From: DASSJT01 sp963715025
GTDB lineage: Bacteria > Actinomycetota > Actinomycetes > Actinomycetales > Dermatophilaceae
DNA: 64,000 bases
Assembly (NCBI GenBank): GCA_963715025.1
Contig: CAVQQQ010000002.1
Location: 992,001 to 1,056,000, forward strand
Direction: 5' to 3'
Each line of letters opens with the position of its first letter. Position 1 is the first letter of the stretch. The position numbers were made by a program, and so were the translations under genes. Shown here piece by piece: positions 55,197 to 64,000 of the stretch. The notes below the pieces were generated by a model. It did not search any database and had not been told where the DNA came from. It saw only the letters and a list, made by a program, of their open reading frames with translations.

Positions 55197-56051
55197 GTGC
55201 AAATGGCCAGACCGCCGCTTTTGTTCTACTTGACTTTCGACGCTCGGTCTATCCGGGACACGGGTCGGTGCTCGTGGGATCCAGGAAGCCGAACAACCCC
55301 CTACCCCGAGGCGGAGATCGCAGACCCGCAGCCGTCGCAACCGACACGGCTGACACGTATTTCGGAGCTGGTGAGTTGCCCTGTGTGTCGCAGATCTTGC
55401 CTGCAGTACACGCAGTCGGAGGCTGAGTCCTCGAGCACCCTCTCTGTCTCGATTCGGCAGCGGACAGCCGGGCCCGCCGGGCTCGCCTGGGGCGCCGGGG
55501 ACGGTTCACCACCTGCCGCCCTGACCTCCCCTCGCGCGCGTGACTTGGGCGCGCCGCGACAGCCCGCACCGACGCCGACGTATTCGATGGATCGCGCAAC
55601 CGTCGCCAGCATCGCAGCCGGTGAGCGACGAGCCGAGCCGATGGGTACCGAGCAGATCGACTTCGACAACTCGAACAGCTCCTCGTCCTCGGTTGAGACG
55701 CTACACATCACGCACAGCACCGAGTTCGCCATTTCCTTCGACCAGGAGAGGGCGACTGCGGCGGGTGCTGGAACCTCAGTCACCCTGCTCGGTTTCGCCG
55801 CGGTATCGGGGGGCCTGCAGCAGACGCTGCGCAGTCACCATTCGGTTGGGGTCAAGTCCACGTTCACCGTCCAGCGGATCTCCGAGATCCGGGTGCCCGC
55901 CCGCAAGCATGTGCGGGTGACTCTGACCTGGAAGCGCATCTGGCAGGACGGGATCGTCAACCTGAGGACGACACAGGGGGTAGACGTCGCGGTGCCGTAC
56001 TCCCTGACCGTGGACCTCGGCTTCGACAAGAAGACCGACGACGTCTCTTGA
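55197..56051 (+). CDS. Hypothetical protein with CPVC motif and C-terminal beta-rich domain
   Basis: 284 residues at most; the true start is uncertain. The N-terminal half is low in recognisable pattern but has CPVC and another Cys nearby. From about residue 150 the sequence is strand-rich (EFAISFDQERATA, HSVGVKSTFTVQRIS, HVRVTLTWKRIWQDG). No known family. Second half is the more convincing. Confidence 0.5.
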   Translation: MQMARPPLLFYLTFDARSIRDTGRCSWDPGSRTTPYPEAEIADPQPSQPTRLTRISELVSCPVCRRSCLQYTQSEAESSSTLSVSIRQRTAGPAGLAWGAGDGSPPAALTSPRARDLGAPRQPAPTPTYSMDRATVASIAAGERRAEPMGTEQIDFDNSNSSSSSVETLHITHSTEFAISFDQERATAAGAGTSVTLLGFAAVSGGLQQTLRSHHSVGVKSTFTVQRISEIRVPARKHVRVTLTWKRIWQDGIVNLRTTQGVDVAVPYSLTVDLGFDKKTDDVS

Positions 56052-56255
56052 CACTTCGGAGACGCAGGTCGCGTTCGGATGCTCGACGCGGACTCTGATC
56101 ACGCCCCAGCCCGTGTCCAGTTCAGAAACACGCTCTCATGCCGTTCTGGGTTGATTTCCGGATGCTGGAATACGAGCTCCTGCCGGCCAGGCTTGTGCAC
56201 GAGCACTGCTGAGAACGTTTAGGTCCCGATCCTGCTTCCGCCCGATTCGAGTCCG

Positions 56256-57111
56256 TTGAGGCTGGCCGTAGCGGCTTACCTGGCCCGGTTCAGGGGCCAG
56301 TCCCGCGTTCACACCCAGTCCGACTTGCGCGCCTATCTGACCTGGTGTCGCGAACGCGGCCTCGACCCGCTCGCGGCGCAGCGAGCCCACATCGAGCTCC
56401 ACATCCGGTGGATGCAGGAGGTGCGCCAGCCCTCGACGGTCAGCCGCCGAATCGCGGTCGTCGGCGGGTTCTACCGGACCTGCGTCACCGACGCGGTCCT
56501 GCAGCACTCACCGGCCCGAGCACGTGCGCCGACCGAACGTCCCACCCGAGTCACCCACCCTCGGCCTGACCCACGTGCAGTTCGAGGCGATGCTCGCCAC
56601 CGCACGCACATCCGCCAATCTCAACGACTTCGCAGTGGTGGCGATGCTGGGACTGCTCGGGCTACGCATCGTCGAAGCCTGTTGCGCAAGCATTGAAGAC
56701 CTCGGCGAGGAACACGGCCACCGCGTCCTGCGCGCGCACGGCAAAGGCGGCAAGATCGTACTCACCCCTCTCCCACCAGCCGTCGCCCGCGCCATCGACC
56801 GGACCGTCGACGGACGAGCGTCCGGGCCGATCCTGCGCACCAGCGGCGGCACCCGGATGGACCGACTGCGCCACCCGGCGCCTGCAACGCCTCGCCGTAG
56901 CTGGTGAGGTGCACGCCGCCCGGATGCACCCGCACATGCTGCGCCACACCTTCGTCACCGCCATGCTCGACGCTGGCGTCAACCTCCGAGACGTTCAGAT
57001 CGCGGCCAGCCACGCTGACCCGCGCACCACGATGCGCTACGACCGGGCCCGCAAGAACCTCGATCGGCACCCAACTACATCCTCGCCGCCTACATGGCCT
57101 CCGGCACCTGA
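56256..57111 (+). pseudogene. Tyrosine recombinase with three frameshifts
   Basis: Three segments in successive frames add up to one XerD-like protein. The first gives the N-terminal SAM-like binding domain (LRAYLTWCRERGLDPL). The second, after a one-base insertion near 56517, gives MLGLLGLRIVEACCA with the catalytic Arg. A further extra base near 56865 leads to MHPHMLRHTFVTAMLDAG and DPRTTMRYDRARK with the last His-Arg and Tyr. A one-base loss near 57070 affects the end. Also possibly a transposase-like recombinase of an IS; not active as read. Confidence 0.85.
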
Positions 57112-57462
57112 TCCCGCCCGGTCGTGCCGAGTTGCGGGCAATTGCGCCGCGTTGGCCGGCGCCGAGGTAGACGCTGGGCGCCGCGTAGGCGCACGTGAGC
57201 GTGTCCCTCACCCGACAGCGTCTACCTCGCGGAGCGTGCGCGCGCCTGCCGCATGGCGTGCGCACGGTCATGTAGCCGCATGCCTGCGGTTCAACCCCGC
57301 CAACGACGCTGCCATAGTGGAGCATCCGCCACGTGCTCTGCTCCCCATGTTGCCTAGCCTCACGTGCCTGCCTGACGATCCGCGGGCACTCAGTGTCTGC
57401 TCCTGAGCTGGGAGTAGCGCGGTCGTGGCGGGCTTGCATCGACGCCTGTGCGTCGATCCCGC
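57112..57462. other. Gap with a 14-base inverted repeat
   Basis: No gene recognised. The only structure is the inverted repeat at 57163-57229. Confidence 0.5.
57163..57229. repeat. 14-base perfect inverted repeat
   Basis: CGAGGTAGACGCTG (57163-57176) and its exact complement (57216-57229), 39 bases apart, 50 bases after the recombinase pseudogene. Could be a long-loop terminator or a recombinase arm site. Confidence 0.7.
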
Positions 57463-57897
57463 TCAATCGCCGATCGCCTTGCGGACAAGCTGCGCGATGG
57501 CCTTCTCGTCGGCCGATGAGAGTTCGGTGATGGCCCAGGACGTGGGCCACATCGTGCCCTCGTCGAGCTGTGCCGGCCCGAAGAACGCGAGGTTGCCGTA
57601 GCGAGCCTTGAACCTGGCGCGCTCCTGGTAGAACAGCACCGGCTTGCCGTCGGCGTTGGCATAGGCGGGGCTGCCATAGAGCAGCTTCGGCGCCAGCGAC
57701 GGTGCGACCCGCGTGACGATCGCATGGCTGCGCTCAGCGTTCGTCTTGTCCGGCTCGTCCAGCGAGGCGATCTTGTCGAGTACCGCCGTCAACGCCGCTG
57801 CGGCAGCCTCCCGCGCCTTGACTTCCTTGGCCCGCTGACGCGCGGCCGCGCGCTGTTCGGCCGTGGATTCGGGGCCGGACTTCTTGGCGCGTGCCAT
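57463..57897 (-). CDS. DUF1801-family (iron chaperone-like) protein
   Basis: 144 residues from the ATG at 57897. A Lys/Ala/Arg-rich N-terminal helix precedes the DUF1801 core: VTRVAPSLAPKLLYGSPAYA, GKPVLFYQERARFKARYGNLAF, and ELSSADEKAIAQLVRKA. Relatives were described as frataxin-like iron carriers in some bacteria; role here unknown. Confidence 0.8.
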   Translation of the reverse strand: MARAKKSGPESTAEQRAAARQRAKEVKAREAAAAALTAVLDKIASLDEPDKTNAERSHAIVTRVAPSLAPKLLYGSPAYANADGKPVLFYQERARFKARYGNLAFFGPAQLDEGTMWPTSWAITELSSADEKAIAQLVRKAIGD

Positions 57898-58336
57898 GCG
57901 CTGAGTATCGCGAGACACGCCGTCGCCGCTTGTCCACGACTGCTGGTTCCGTCCTCGCCACGCGGTACGCGCACCACCCCGTCCTCACGGGCACCGGGGA
58001 AGCCCACCACAAGCCCGCCTCATCGACCGCCCCCGGACTAAGGACCTCTACGCCTGCAGGCCGCTGTTCGGCTGGTAGTCAGCCACGCGTGACCTCAGGG
58101 CTGCAGGACGGGTCGCCTTCGGGATGACGTCCCGGCCATGCACTCATCTGCCGCTGTCCGGTCATTCGAGGCGCCATCAGGGGGCGCGTCATTTCGGGGC
58201 GCGTCATTTCGCCGCAAGGCGGGCGAGGACCTCCGGGCCGGTTAACCGGACTTGCCGATGAGCATGCGGACCAGGTGCCAGTCAGGCCCGGCGGACGGCG
58301 CCACTCGGGCGCATCGATCACCGTTACGTGGCGGGC
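57898..58336. other. 439 bases without a supported gene
   Basis: Only a short direct repeat (GCGCGTCATTTCG twice, about 58185-58212) is notable. Confidence 0.5.
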
Positions 58337-58708
58337 TCACGCGTGGCTAGTGGGCTGTCCGTGATGTTGGCCGACCACATCGCTTCCACCCGGCAAGTTG
58401 CGATGTCCACGCCGGTGGGCGACGTACCGCATCACCAGCACGACCACCGCCGTGGTGAGCAAACCGGCCAGCAGGACCTCGTCGCGTGACAACCCGTCGA
58501 TGTTCGGCTGAAGGTCCTCCTCGGTAGCCCAGCCGAACAACACCTCGCTGGTGACCAACCCAACAACGAAGCACGCGACGGTCGTGGTCGCGGTCGCCAA
58601 CAGCCGGAACGCCCAGCCCTTGCCTACGACCAACCCGGCCACAACGCCGAAGCCGAGCGATATGGCACCGAGCACAGCCAACCCCTGAAATCCCAAGTCC
58701 CACTGCAT
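58337..58708 (-). CDS. Small membrane protein, three helices
   Basis: 123 residues. Three hydrophobic helices (GLAVLGAISLGFGVVAGLVV, TTTVACFVVGLVTSEVLF, VLLAGLLTTAVVVLVMRYV) and a His/Gly-rich tail. No family recognised. Looks coding by its clean helix pattern. Confidence 0.6.
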   Translation of the reverse strand: MQWDLGFQGLAVLGAISLGFGVVAGLVVGKGWAFRLLATATTTVACFVVGLVTSEVLFGWATEEDLQPNIDGLSRDEVLLAGLLTTAVVVLVMRYVAHRRGHRNLPGGSDVVGQHHGQPTSHA

Positions 58709-58802
58709 TACAGTGCCTCCCTTCTACGGTCCTTCTCACTCCATCGTCGGAGTATCTGCCGGCACCCTGTAGGGCCTAAGTGCCCCATCTAGAGGGTCCA
58801 TG

Positions 58803-59148
58803 AGGCGCCGCGGGTTTGGTGACCCTGCTCGCCTTCGCTATCAGCTGGCTCTCTGTGGCCTGCGGCCTCGTCGCGCGCAGCGTCGAGAGCGCGAGCAACC
58901 TACCCATGCCACTGATCCTGCTGCCCTTCCTCGGCAGCGGCTTCGTTCCGACTGACTCGATGCCCGCAGGGCTCTCCTGGTTTGCCGAGCAGCCGTTCAC
59001 ACCGATCATGGACACGCTGCGCGCGCTGCTCCTGGCCGCCCCGATCGACCGCGGGGCTGCCTGGCTCGCCGTCGGCTGGTGCCTCTTGCTCGGCATCGCC
59101 GGCTTTCTGTGGTCCCGCCACGCATACGGCCGCCCATGCCGCACCTGA
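58803..59148 (+). pseudogene. ABC-2 type permease, C-terminal fragment
   Basis: The frame lacks a proper start (stop at 58798-58800) and encodes the last 110 residues of a DrrB-like permease: FAISWLSVACGLVARSVES, LPMPLILLPFLGSGFVP, and the end GIAGFLWSRHAYG. The N-terminal membrane part and the ATPase partner are missing. Truncated gene of a drug or lipid exporter. Confidence 0.7.
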
Positions 59149-59739
59149 CCTGACAGGGATGGCCTCCCAGCCACGGACGGCTCGCGTCAACCAACACCGG
59201 CCACGCCGCGCGGCATGGCACCACGACACTCGGCATCGTCCGCAGAGTCGCGTGCCCCAGCGCAGGAGCGAGCACGGCAGCCAGGCCGGTGAGTGCGTCA
59301 GACACCACGCGGTGTTGGCGAAGTCGCCGATCGGCCTCGGGCACGACAAGGCCAGCTTGGCAGATTGACCCAGGCCTCCAGGGTGCCGCCGAAGCGTCAA
59401 TCCATGGGTCACCGGACTGGATCCGCCGCCAGGGGACCAACGCCTCTGCTGGTTGGCCCGGCGCAGCGCGACGGTAGTCGTGAGGCAATGTCGCACATGA
59501 GGTGGCGACATGACGCAGACGAGGTCCGAGTACGAGCAGGTCCGAGTACGAGCAGGCCCGAGCGTGCGCGCGCCGCGGAAGGTTCCGCTTCTGTCGGTAT
59601 GCGATGGGTTCTACCGTCGCGACCTGATCGAAGAAGGGTTCCAGCGGGAGCCGCACAGGACCCGCTGACCCAAGTACCGGGCGTCCTCGCGCCCGGACAG
59701 AGGCCGACTTACGAGCCGGCTGGGAGAGAGGAGGGAGTC
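59149..59739. other. Gene-poor stretch with a tandem repeat
   Basis: About 590 bases. A 16-base unit (AGGTCCGAGTACGAGC) is repeated twice at 59522-59553 with a partial third. A 52-residue frame at 59510-59668 runs through it; coding is doubtful. Confidence 0.45.
59510..59668 (+). CDS. Possible small protein
   Basis: 52 residues, ATG at 59510. The second half (VPLLSVCDGFYRRDLIEEGF) looks protein-like. No ribosome site and no family; low confidence. Confidence 0.25.
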   Translation: MTQTRSEYEQVRVRAGPSVRAPRKVPLLSVCDGFYRRDLIEEGFQREPHRTR

Positions 59740-60153
59740 ATGAGGCTCCCGAAGAAGGACATCATCGCCACTGCCCTGGTCGTCGCGGCCGCTGTTCTCT
59801 ACCTGCTGTGGCTGGCCGACGCGGCACTGCCAGGCATGAGTGGCATACGAGTGACCGGCGTGGCCATCCTCGCGCTGGGTTTCGCAGCCTCGGCCACCGC
59901 GGTCGTGCCGGGCTTCGATCGGCTCCTGCACGGCAACAAGGTGTACCTGGCTGCTACGTCACTGCTGGGCGTGGTCGCATTCATCGGCGGCGTGGTGATG
60001 CTGGCATCGGCCAGCGAAGCCGCACTTGCCGCGGTGATCGGCGCCATGGTGGTGCTCTGGGCGCTCGCCACGGCTCACCACACCCTGCTGGCCCGGTCCG
60101 AGCCGACGCTGGGGCAGGCTGCCTCGGTGACGACGGCCGGCCGGGAGCGGTAG
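59740..60153 (+). CDS. Four-helix membrane protein
   Basis: 137 residues from the ATG at 59740, with GAGGGAG upstream. Four hydrophobic helices (IIATALVVAAAVLYLLWL, GVAILALGFAASATAVVPG, LAATSLLGVVAFIGGVVML, LAAVIGAMVVLWALATA). No family recognised with certainty. Confidence 0.7.
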   Translation: MRLPKKDIIATALVVAAAVLYLLWLADAALPGMSGIRVTGVAILALGFAASATAVVPGFDRLLHGNKVYLAATSLLGVVAFIGGVVMLASASEAALAAVIGAMVVLWALATAHHTLLARSEPTLGQAASVTTAGRER

Positions 60154-60298
60154 CGCCGCCCTAAGCCCGACGGGTTCTCATGCCGCGATCCGCGCTGATC
60201 TGCAGACGCTCCGGACGACCTGCGTCGCCATGGCTCGCCAGCTCGGGTTTGGGTAGAGGCCGATGCCGCCGGGGTCAGGGAAGTCGGCGAAGCATGCT

Positions 60299-60796
60299 TC
60301 AGAGCTTGTAGCCGATGGCGCGCAGCAGGGCTCGCCGGTTGGTGACGTCGGCATCGGCCTCCACACCGAGCGGTGGCTCGCCGTCCACGACGCCGACGAT
60401 GCCGCGGCCACGCGGGGTCACCGCGACGAGGATGTCCACAGGGTTCGCGGTGGCGCAGAAGATCGTGCATACCTCGGGCACGGCTTTGACCGGGTTCAGC
60501 ACGTTGAGCGGGAACCCATCGCGCAGGAGGATCACGAAGCTGTGGCCGGCGGCGATAGCGGACGCGTTGCGCGTTGCCAGGTCGACCAGTTCGGCGTCGT
60601 TGCCAGAGCACCGGATCAGCCGGGGCCCGGACGCCTCGCAGAAGGCGACCCCGAACCGTAGGGAGGGGCTCACGCCCACCAGCGCTTCGTGAAGGTCATC
60701 AACCGTCTTGATGAAGTGCGCCTGCCCGATCACGACATTCGCGTCGTCGGGCTTGTCGACGGGCACCACGTCCCAGGACAACGTCGTCTCGGTCAC
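60299..60796 (-). CDS. Adenosine-specific kinase-family protein
   Basis: 165 residues from the GTG at 60796. Family points: NVVIGQAHFIKTVDDLHEALVG, FGVAFCEASGPRLIRCSGND, GHSFVILLRDGFPLNVLNPVK, VCTIFCATANPVDILVA. This archaeal-bacterial family (DUF355) was described as adenosine-specific kinase. Isolated gene. Confidence 0.88.
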   Translation of the reverse strand: MTETTLSWDVVPVDKPDDANVVIGQAHFIKTVDDLHEALVGVSPSLRFGVAFCEASGPRLIRCSGNDAELVDLATRNASAIAAGHSFVILLRDGFPLNVLNPVKAVPEVCTIFCATANPVDILVAVTPRGRGIVGVVDGEPPLGVEADADVTNRRALLRAIGYKL

Positions 60797-61116
60797 GCCC
60801 CCATGCTGCCATTGTCCGTTTGAGCTCGCCGATGACTGCGTGTCTTCGACGTTCTTGACGCGGATGAGCTCCGCTTGGCCGCACGCCGACCAAGGGCCGA
60901 GAGCACCGGGAGTCCTCCAAGATCGCCCCCGCCTGTGACGGTCGACGACAGCACGTAAGCGGCAGTCGTACGCGGTGCCCACCGAGAAACCGAATCAAGA
61001 CCGAGCGGGTCGGCGTGCAGCAGCAGCCGGGCTCGAGGGCGGCCCTTGTCCGCGCCGCTCAGCTCGTTGATCATGGATGACACCGGCCGCGGGGCGCGCG
61101 AAAGGCAGACAATGCA
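60797..61116. other. 320 bases, no supported gene
   Basis: A minus-strand frame from 61074 down to 60793 (MINELSGADKGRP start) is open but has no recognised family and was not called. Confidence 0.4.
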
Positions 61117-61536
61117 GTGACCCTTCACCGAGCACTGACCGGCGTCCACAACCGATACATCAACAAGGTCGCCGGGCGCTTGGCCGGCCATCGCGGATCC
61201 TTGGCCGACCTGGAACATGTCGGGCGTACGTCCGGCATGGTCCGGCACACGCCGCTGCGCGCGTTCCGGACGGGCGACACCGTGGTCATCGGGCTGAACT
61301 TCGGACGGGAATCGGACTGGTTGAAGAACGTCGCGGCGGCCGGCGGCGGCCGGATGCGGCTCGGTGGCGAGATCCTGGAATTGGGTGCCCCACGGGTCGT
61401 TCCCATCCAAGAGGGCGCCCAGGGAATGCCCTACTGGTTCGGGCTAGGACTGCGCTACCTGGTTCGAACCACCGACTGCGTGCAGTTACCAGTCCTGGCA
61501 AGCGGCCAACCGCGCATGCCACAGCGCAACCGTTAG
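61117..61536 (+). CDS. Deazaflavin (F420)-dependent nitroreductase-family protein
   Basis: 139 residues from the GTG at 61117. Landmarks: LEHVGRTSGMVRHTPLRAF, then FGRESDWLKNVAAAGGGRM and a late PYWFGLGLRYLVRT. Third member of this family in the window; likely F420-binding. Confidence 0.8.
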   Translation: MTLHRALTGVHNRYINKVAGRLAGHRGSLADLEHVGRTSGMVRHTPLRAFRTGDTVVIGLNFGRESDWLKNVAAAGGGRMRLGGEILELGAPRVVPIQEGAQGMPYWFGLGLRYLVRTTDCVQLPVLASGQPRMPQRNR

Positions 61537-61705
61537 AACCTCCGACCGATCCGCCTCGATGCCGAGCCAGCCCCACGGAACGCACCAGGGAGACGAGCAC
61601 AGCCCGTCAGCGGCCCGCCTCATGAGCACCCTCGTCCACAAGTCCTGACAATCCTCTGCCCTGTGCTGTCTGCACACCGGTCCGCCCGCTGAGAGAAGGA
61701 GTCCG

Positions 61706-62905
61706 ATGACCCGGTTCAGGGGTTTGCACGCGCCTCAATGGGCGCGCCCAGCCGGCGCAGGGAACTCGAACGAGACTGACGTCCTGAAGTCGGCAACCCC
61801 GTCTCGTCTGGCCTTCGCCGACAACCTCAAGGTTGCGCTGGTGGCAGGCGTGATCGTGGCGCACTCGACCATGGCGTGGACGGGTCTGGGCGGCTGGGTG
61901 TTCGATGAGCTGCCGGCCCGCGAGCCTGTCCTGAGCCTGCTGAGAATGGCTCTCGTCGTCGGCGTCCTGTTCGGCATGCCGCTGTTCTTCATGGTGGCAG
62001 GAACATTCACCCCGGCTTCGCTGCAACGCAAGGGCCTGCGCCGGTTCGCCGCCGACCGAACCGTCCGACTGCTCGTGCCGATGGCCTTCTTCATCCTCGC
62101 GTTCACCCCGCCAATCGAGTACGTCGACCCCGGCAACGCCGGGTGGTCTCGGGGTTACTGGGCCTTCGTCCCGCACATCTGGTGGCAGTGGCCACCACCC
62201 CCCGGTCCGACATGGTTCCTCGGGGTGCTGCTCGTATTCTCGCTCACCTACGCTCTGCTGCGAACGATGTGGCCACGCCGGACGTCGGGCCCTGTGCCAC
62301 TGCGTGTTTGGCAACTGGTGGCCGCCGCAGCGACAGTGACGGCCGCGTCGTACTTGTTGCGGCTGGCCGTGCCCTTCGGGGAGGAGCGCTGGCACATTGC
62401 CGTCGCACAGGCCCCTGGGTGGATCGTCGGCTTCACCCTGGGTGTCCTCGCGGGTGAGCGCGGATGGTTCCAGTCGCTGGAGCCCGGTCTCGCGCGCAGA
62501 ATCCGGCAGGTGGCGTGGGCGGCCATCGTCGGCTGCACGGTCCTGGTCGGCATAGGCGTCGCAACGGGCATCAACCCGGAGGTGTTCGCCGGGGGCGGTA
62601 CCTGGCAGTCAATGGCGTTCGCCACGGTCGAGGGCGTGATCGTGGTGTCGGTGTCGCTGTGGCTGGTGGACCTGTTCCGCAGGCGCTTCAACCACCAGAG
62701 CATGCTCGCCCGGGAGCTGAGCCGGGCCGCATACGCCGCATTCCTCGTGCACCAGATCGTCCTCGTCGGCCTGGTACTGGCCAGTCGTCAGATGCCATGG
62801 CCGCCGGAGCTGAAGTGCCTCGCCGTGAGCGTGCTAGGCGTGACCTTCTCGTTCGGACTGGGCGTCGCCCTGGTGCGCCTGCCCGGCGTGGCCCGGGTTC
62901 TCTGA
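61706..62905 (+). CDS. Acyltransferase 3-family membrane protein
   Basis: 399 residues, about ten membrane helices. Begins the family pattern at FADNLKVALVAGVIVAHSTMAW, with the conserved His in VIVAHS, and PLFFMVAGTFTPASL plus RLLVPMAFFILAF. These enzymes O-acylate sugars or other small groups at the membrane. Acceptor unknown. Confidence 0.88.
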   Translation: MTRFRGLHAPQWARPAGAGNSNETDVLKSATPSRLAFADNLKVALVAGVIVAHSTMAWTGLGGWVFDELPAREPVLSLLRMALVVGVLFGMPLFFMVAGTFTPASLQRKGLRRFAADRTVRLLVPMAFFILAFTPPIEYVDPGNAGWSRGYWAFVPHIWWQWPPPPGPTWFLGVLLVFSLTYALLRTMWPRRTSGPVPLRVWQLVAAAATVTAASYLLRLAVPFGEERWHIAVAQAPGWIVGFTLGVLAGERGWFQSLEPGLARRIRQVAWAAIVGCTVLVGIGVATGINPEVFAGGGTWQSMAFATVEGVIVVSVSLWLVDLFRRRFNHQSMLARELSRAAYAAFLVHQIVLVGLVLASRQMPWPPELKCLAVSVLGVTFSFGLGVALVRLPGVARVL

Positions 62906-63302
62906 CCCGCCCGGCTCATCCGGCTGCAGCACGCCATCCGCGTCGCCCACACCGCACCTCAGGGTGTCGACGTCTACCGAGATACCTGCTCACGGACTCG
63001 TCGGGTCGGGACTACCTGGCCGTGCGGTCATCCGTTGCGAGCGGACTTGAGCGTGCGCACAGGCGAACGCTGTTGACGCCGCCATCGGGTTTCGCTGGCA
63101 TGCGCCGAACGTGCTCACCACGTCAGCGCACGGGTTGGCGTTGCGTCGCCGAGCTGGTAGGTCCACGAAATGTCGTGGCCCGACCACCCATAGGTGCACG
63201 CTGGGGGCGAGGTGAGTCACCGCCGGGCGCTTTCATCCGCTCCGGGTGACGCGCACCCTGGGCTGCCGACCAAGCATGGTTCAAACGACCCAAGGAGGCC
63301 CG
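62906..63302. other. 397 bases without a supported gene
   Basis: Nothing recognised on either strand. Confidence 0.5.
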
Positions 63303-63671
63303 ATGGGGTTGACATCGGCATTCCTCGAGGCGGTGCAGGCGCGCCACGATGACCCGGCGCTCCGGGGCCTCTCCGGCACCATCCGGTTCGACCTGCTCCA
63401 CAACGGTTCGATCGAACCGTGGCTGATCACGATCTCCGGCGGCCGCGCATCCGTCTCTCATCGGAAGGGCAAGGCCGACTGCATCGCGAGGATGGAGGAA
63501 GACCTCTTCGCGGGCCTGACGCTTGGCGAAGTGAACGCGGTCTCCGCCACCCTTCGTGGCGAGATCGAGATCGAGGGTGACGTCAGCCTCCTCCTCGCCT
63601 TCCAACGACTGTTTCCCGGACCGCCCGTCACCAACCGCTCCGGGACCGGAAAGACGGGGAGCCCGCGATGA
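63303..63671 (+). CDS. SCP2 sterol-binding-domain protein
   Basis: 122 residues; AAGGAGG precedes the ATG at 63303. SCP2-like fold: GTIRFDLLHNGSIEPWLITISGG, then ADCIARMEEDLFAGLTLGEV and IEGDVSLLLAFQRLFPG. Binds lipids or other hydrophobic ligands. Overlaps the next gene by four bases (ATGA). Confidence 0.88.
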   Translation: MGLTSAFLEAVQARHDDPALRGLSGTIRFDLLHNGSIEPWLITISGGRASVSHRKGKADCIARMEEDLFAGLTLGEVNAVSATLRGEIEIEGDVSLLLAFQRLFPGPPVTNRSGTGKTGSPR

Positions 63672-64000
63672 CGGCCGAACTCGTCAAGATCCTCAACGGC
63701 AACACCTTCGTAGTGAGTGACGCCCGCGGCGACATCGAAGCGTCGATCGACGATCCCACCGGACTGTTCGCGTGGGACACACGCTTCCTTTCGACGTGGG
63801 TCCTCACCGTGAACGGCCAACGGCTCAACACGCTGTCGGTCGACGACCTGCAGTACTTCGAGACGCGATTCTTCCTGGTTCCGGGAACGGGAACGGTCTA
63901 CATCGACGCGAAGCTCTCGGTCATTCGCCAGCGCGCCGTCGGTGACGGGTTCCACGAAGAGCTGGTCATCATGAACCACGACGCGGAGCCCGTCGACCTG
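63668..64000 (+). CDS. Glycogen-debranching-type protein, N-terminal part (runs off window)
   Basis: First 111 residues. Start of the GDE_N_bis domain: VKILNGNTFVVSDARGDI, GLFAWDTRFLSTW, RFFLVPGTGTVYIDAKLSV. Full proteins carry an amylo-alpha-1,6-glucosidase-like (alpha/alpha)6 domain. ATG at 63668 overlaps the SCP2 stop, so the pair is coupled. Confidence 0.85.
   Translation, partial: MTAELVKILNGNTFVVSDARGDIEASIDDPTGLFAWDTRFLSTWVLTVNGQRLNTLSVDDLQYFETRFFLVPGTGTVYIDAKLSVIRQRAVGDGFHEELVIMNHDAEPVDL

Noticed and set aside
1..64000. CRISPR arrays, rRNA genes or a replication origin
   Set aside because: No regularly spaced repeats, rRNA sequence, DnaA-box cluster or dnaA/dnaN/parAB genes were seen.

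Overview
The window is 64 kb of high-GC actinobacterial chromosome. The gene content (PucR-type FasR regulator followed by fabD-fabH-acpP-fabF, homodimeric AceE, DUF3052 and DUF3145 proteins, a mycothiol-type maleylpyruvate isomerase, several F420-type nitroreductases, fused RNase H/phosphatase) fits Actinomycetes, most likely the Micrococcales (Intrasporangiaceae-like). The genus is an inference; there is no rRNA gene here to fix it.

Layout. 1-4.8 kb: phospholipase D, a nitric-oxide detoxification operon (truncated hemoglobin, flavohemoprotein, coiled-coil protein) and a CorA-type transporter. 4.9-24.4 kb: a mosaic accessory region. It holds a small aromatic-ring catabolic set (maleylacetate reductase, mycothiol-dependent isomerase-like protein, VOC protein), an EACC1-caspase conflict module, duplicated and broken pieces of corA and of a DUF1614 gene, a dienelactone hydrolase set, DinB and DUF4386 proteins, two broken IS110-family copies and a tyrosine-recombinase tail. 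Three direct repeats match the 3' end of the RNase P RNA gene, whose intact copy lies at about 24.4-24.8 kb, so this region looks like remains of elements inserted at rnpB. 24.8-53.7 kb: conserved core. It includes RNase II-like enzyme, MetZ with a coupled rhodanese, RNase H/phosphatase, zinc-ribbon and Nif3 proteins, tRNA-Val, a secreted M6 protease, peroxiredoxin, DUF3052, two PH-domain membrane proteins, FdhD, AceE, an epimerase, the FasR/FabD/FabH/AcpP/FabF type II fatty-acid cluster, a GT2 glycosyltransferase, DUF3145 and tRNA-Met. 53.7-63.2 kb: a second accessory region starting at tRNA-Met, with two recombinase remnants, nitroreductases, small membrane proteins and an acyltransferase. 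The window ends in an SCP2-like protein and the start of a glycogen-debranching-type enzyme.

How it works together. The core from aceE onward links acetyl-CoA supply (pyruvate dehydrogenase E1) to fatty-acid initiation and elongation. Two palindromes in front of fabD are good operator candidates for the adjacent FasR-like regulator and a CRP-like factor. The accessory regions carry stress, catabolic and defence-like genes and many frameshifted genes. The octamer CGGCATAC/GTATGCCG is frequent in the core but absent from about 15-24.8 kb and from 53.7 kb onward, an independent composition mark of the two foreign regions.
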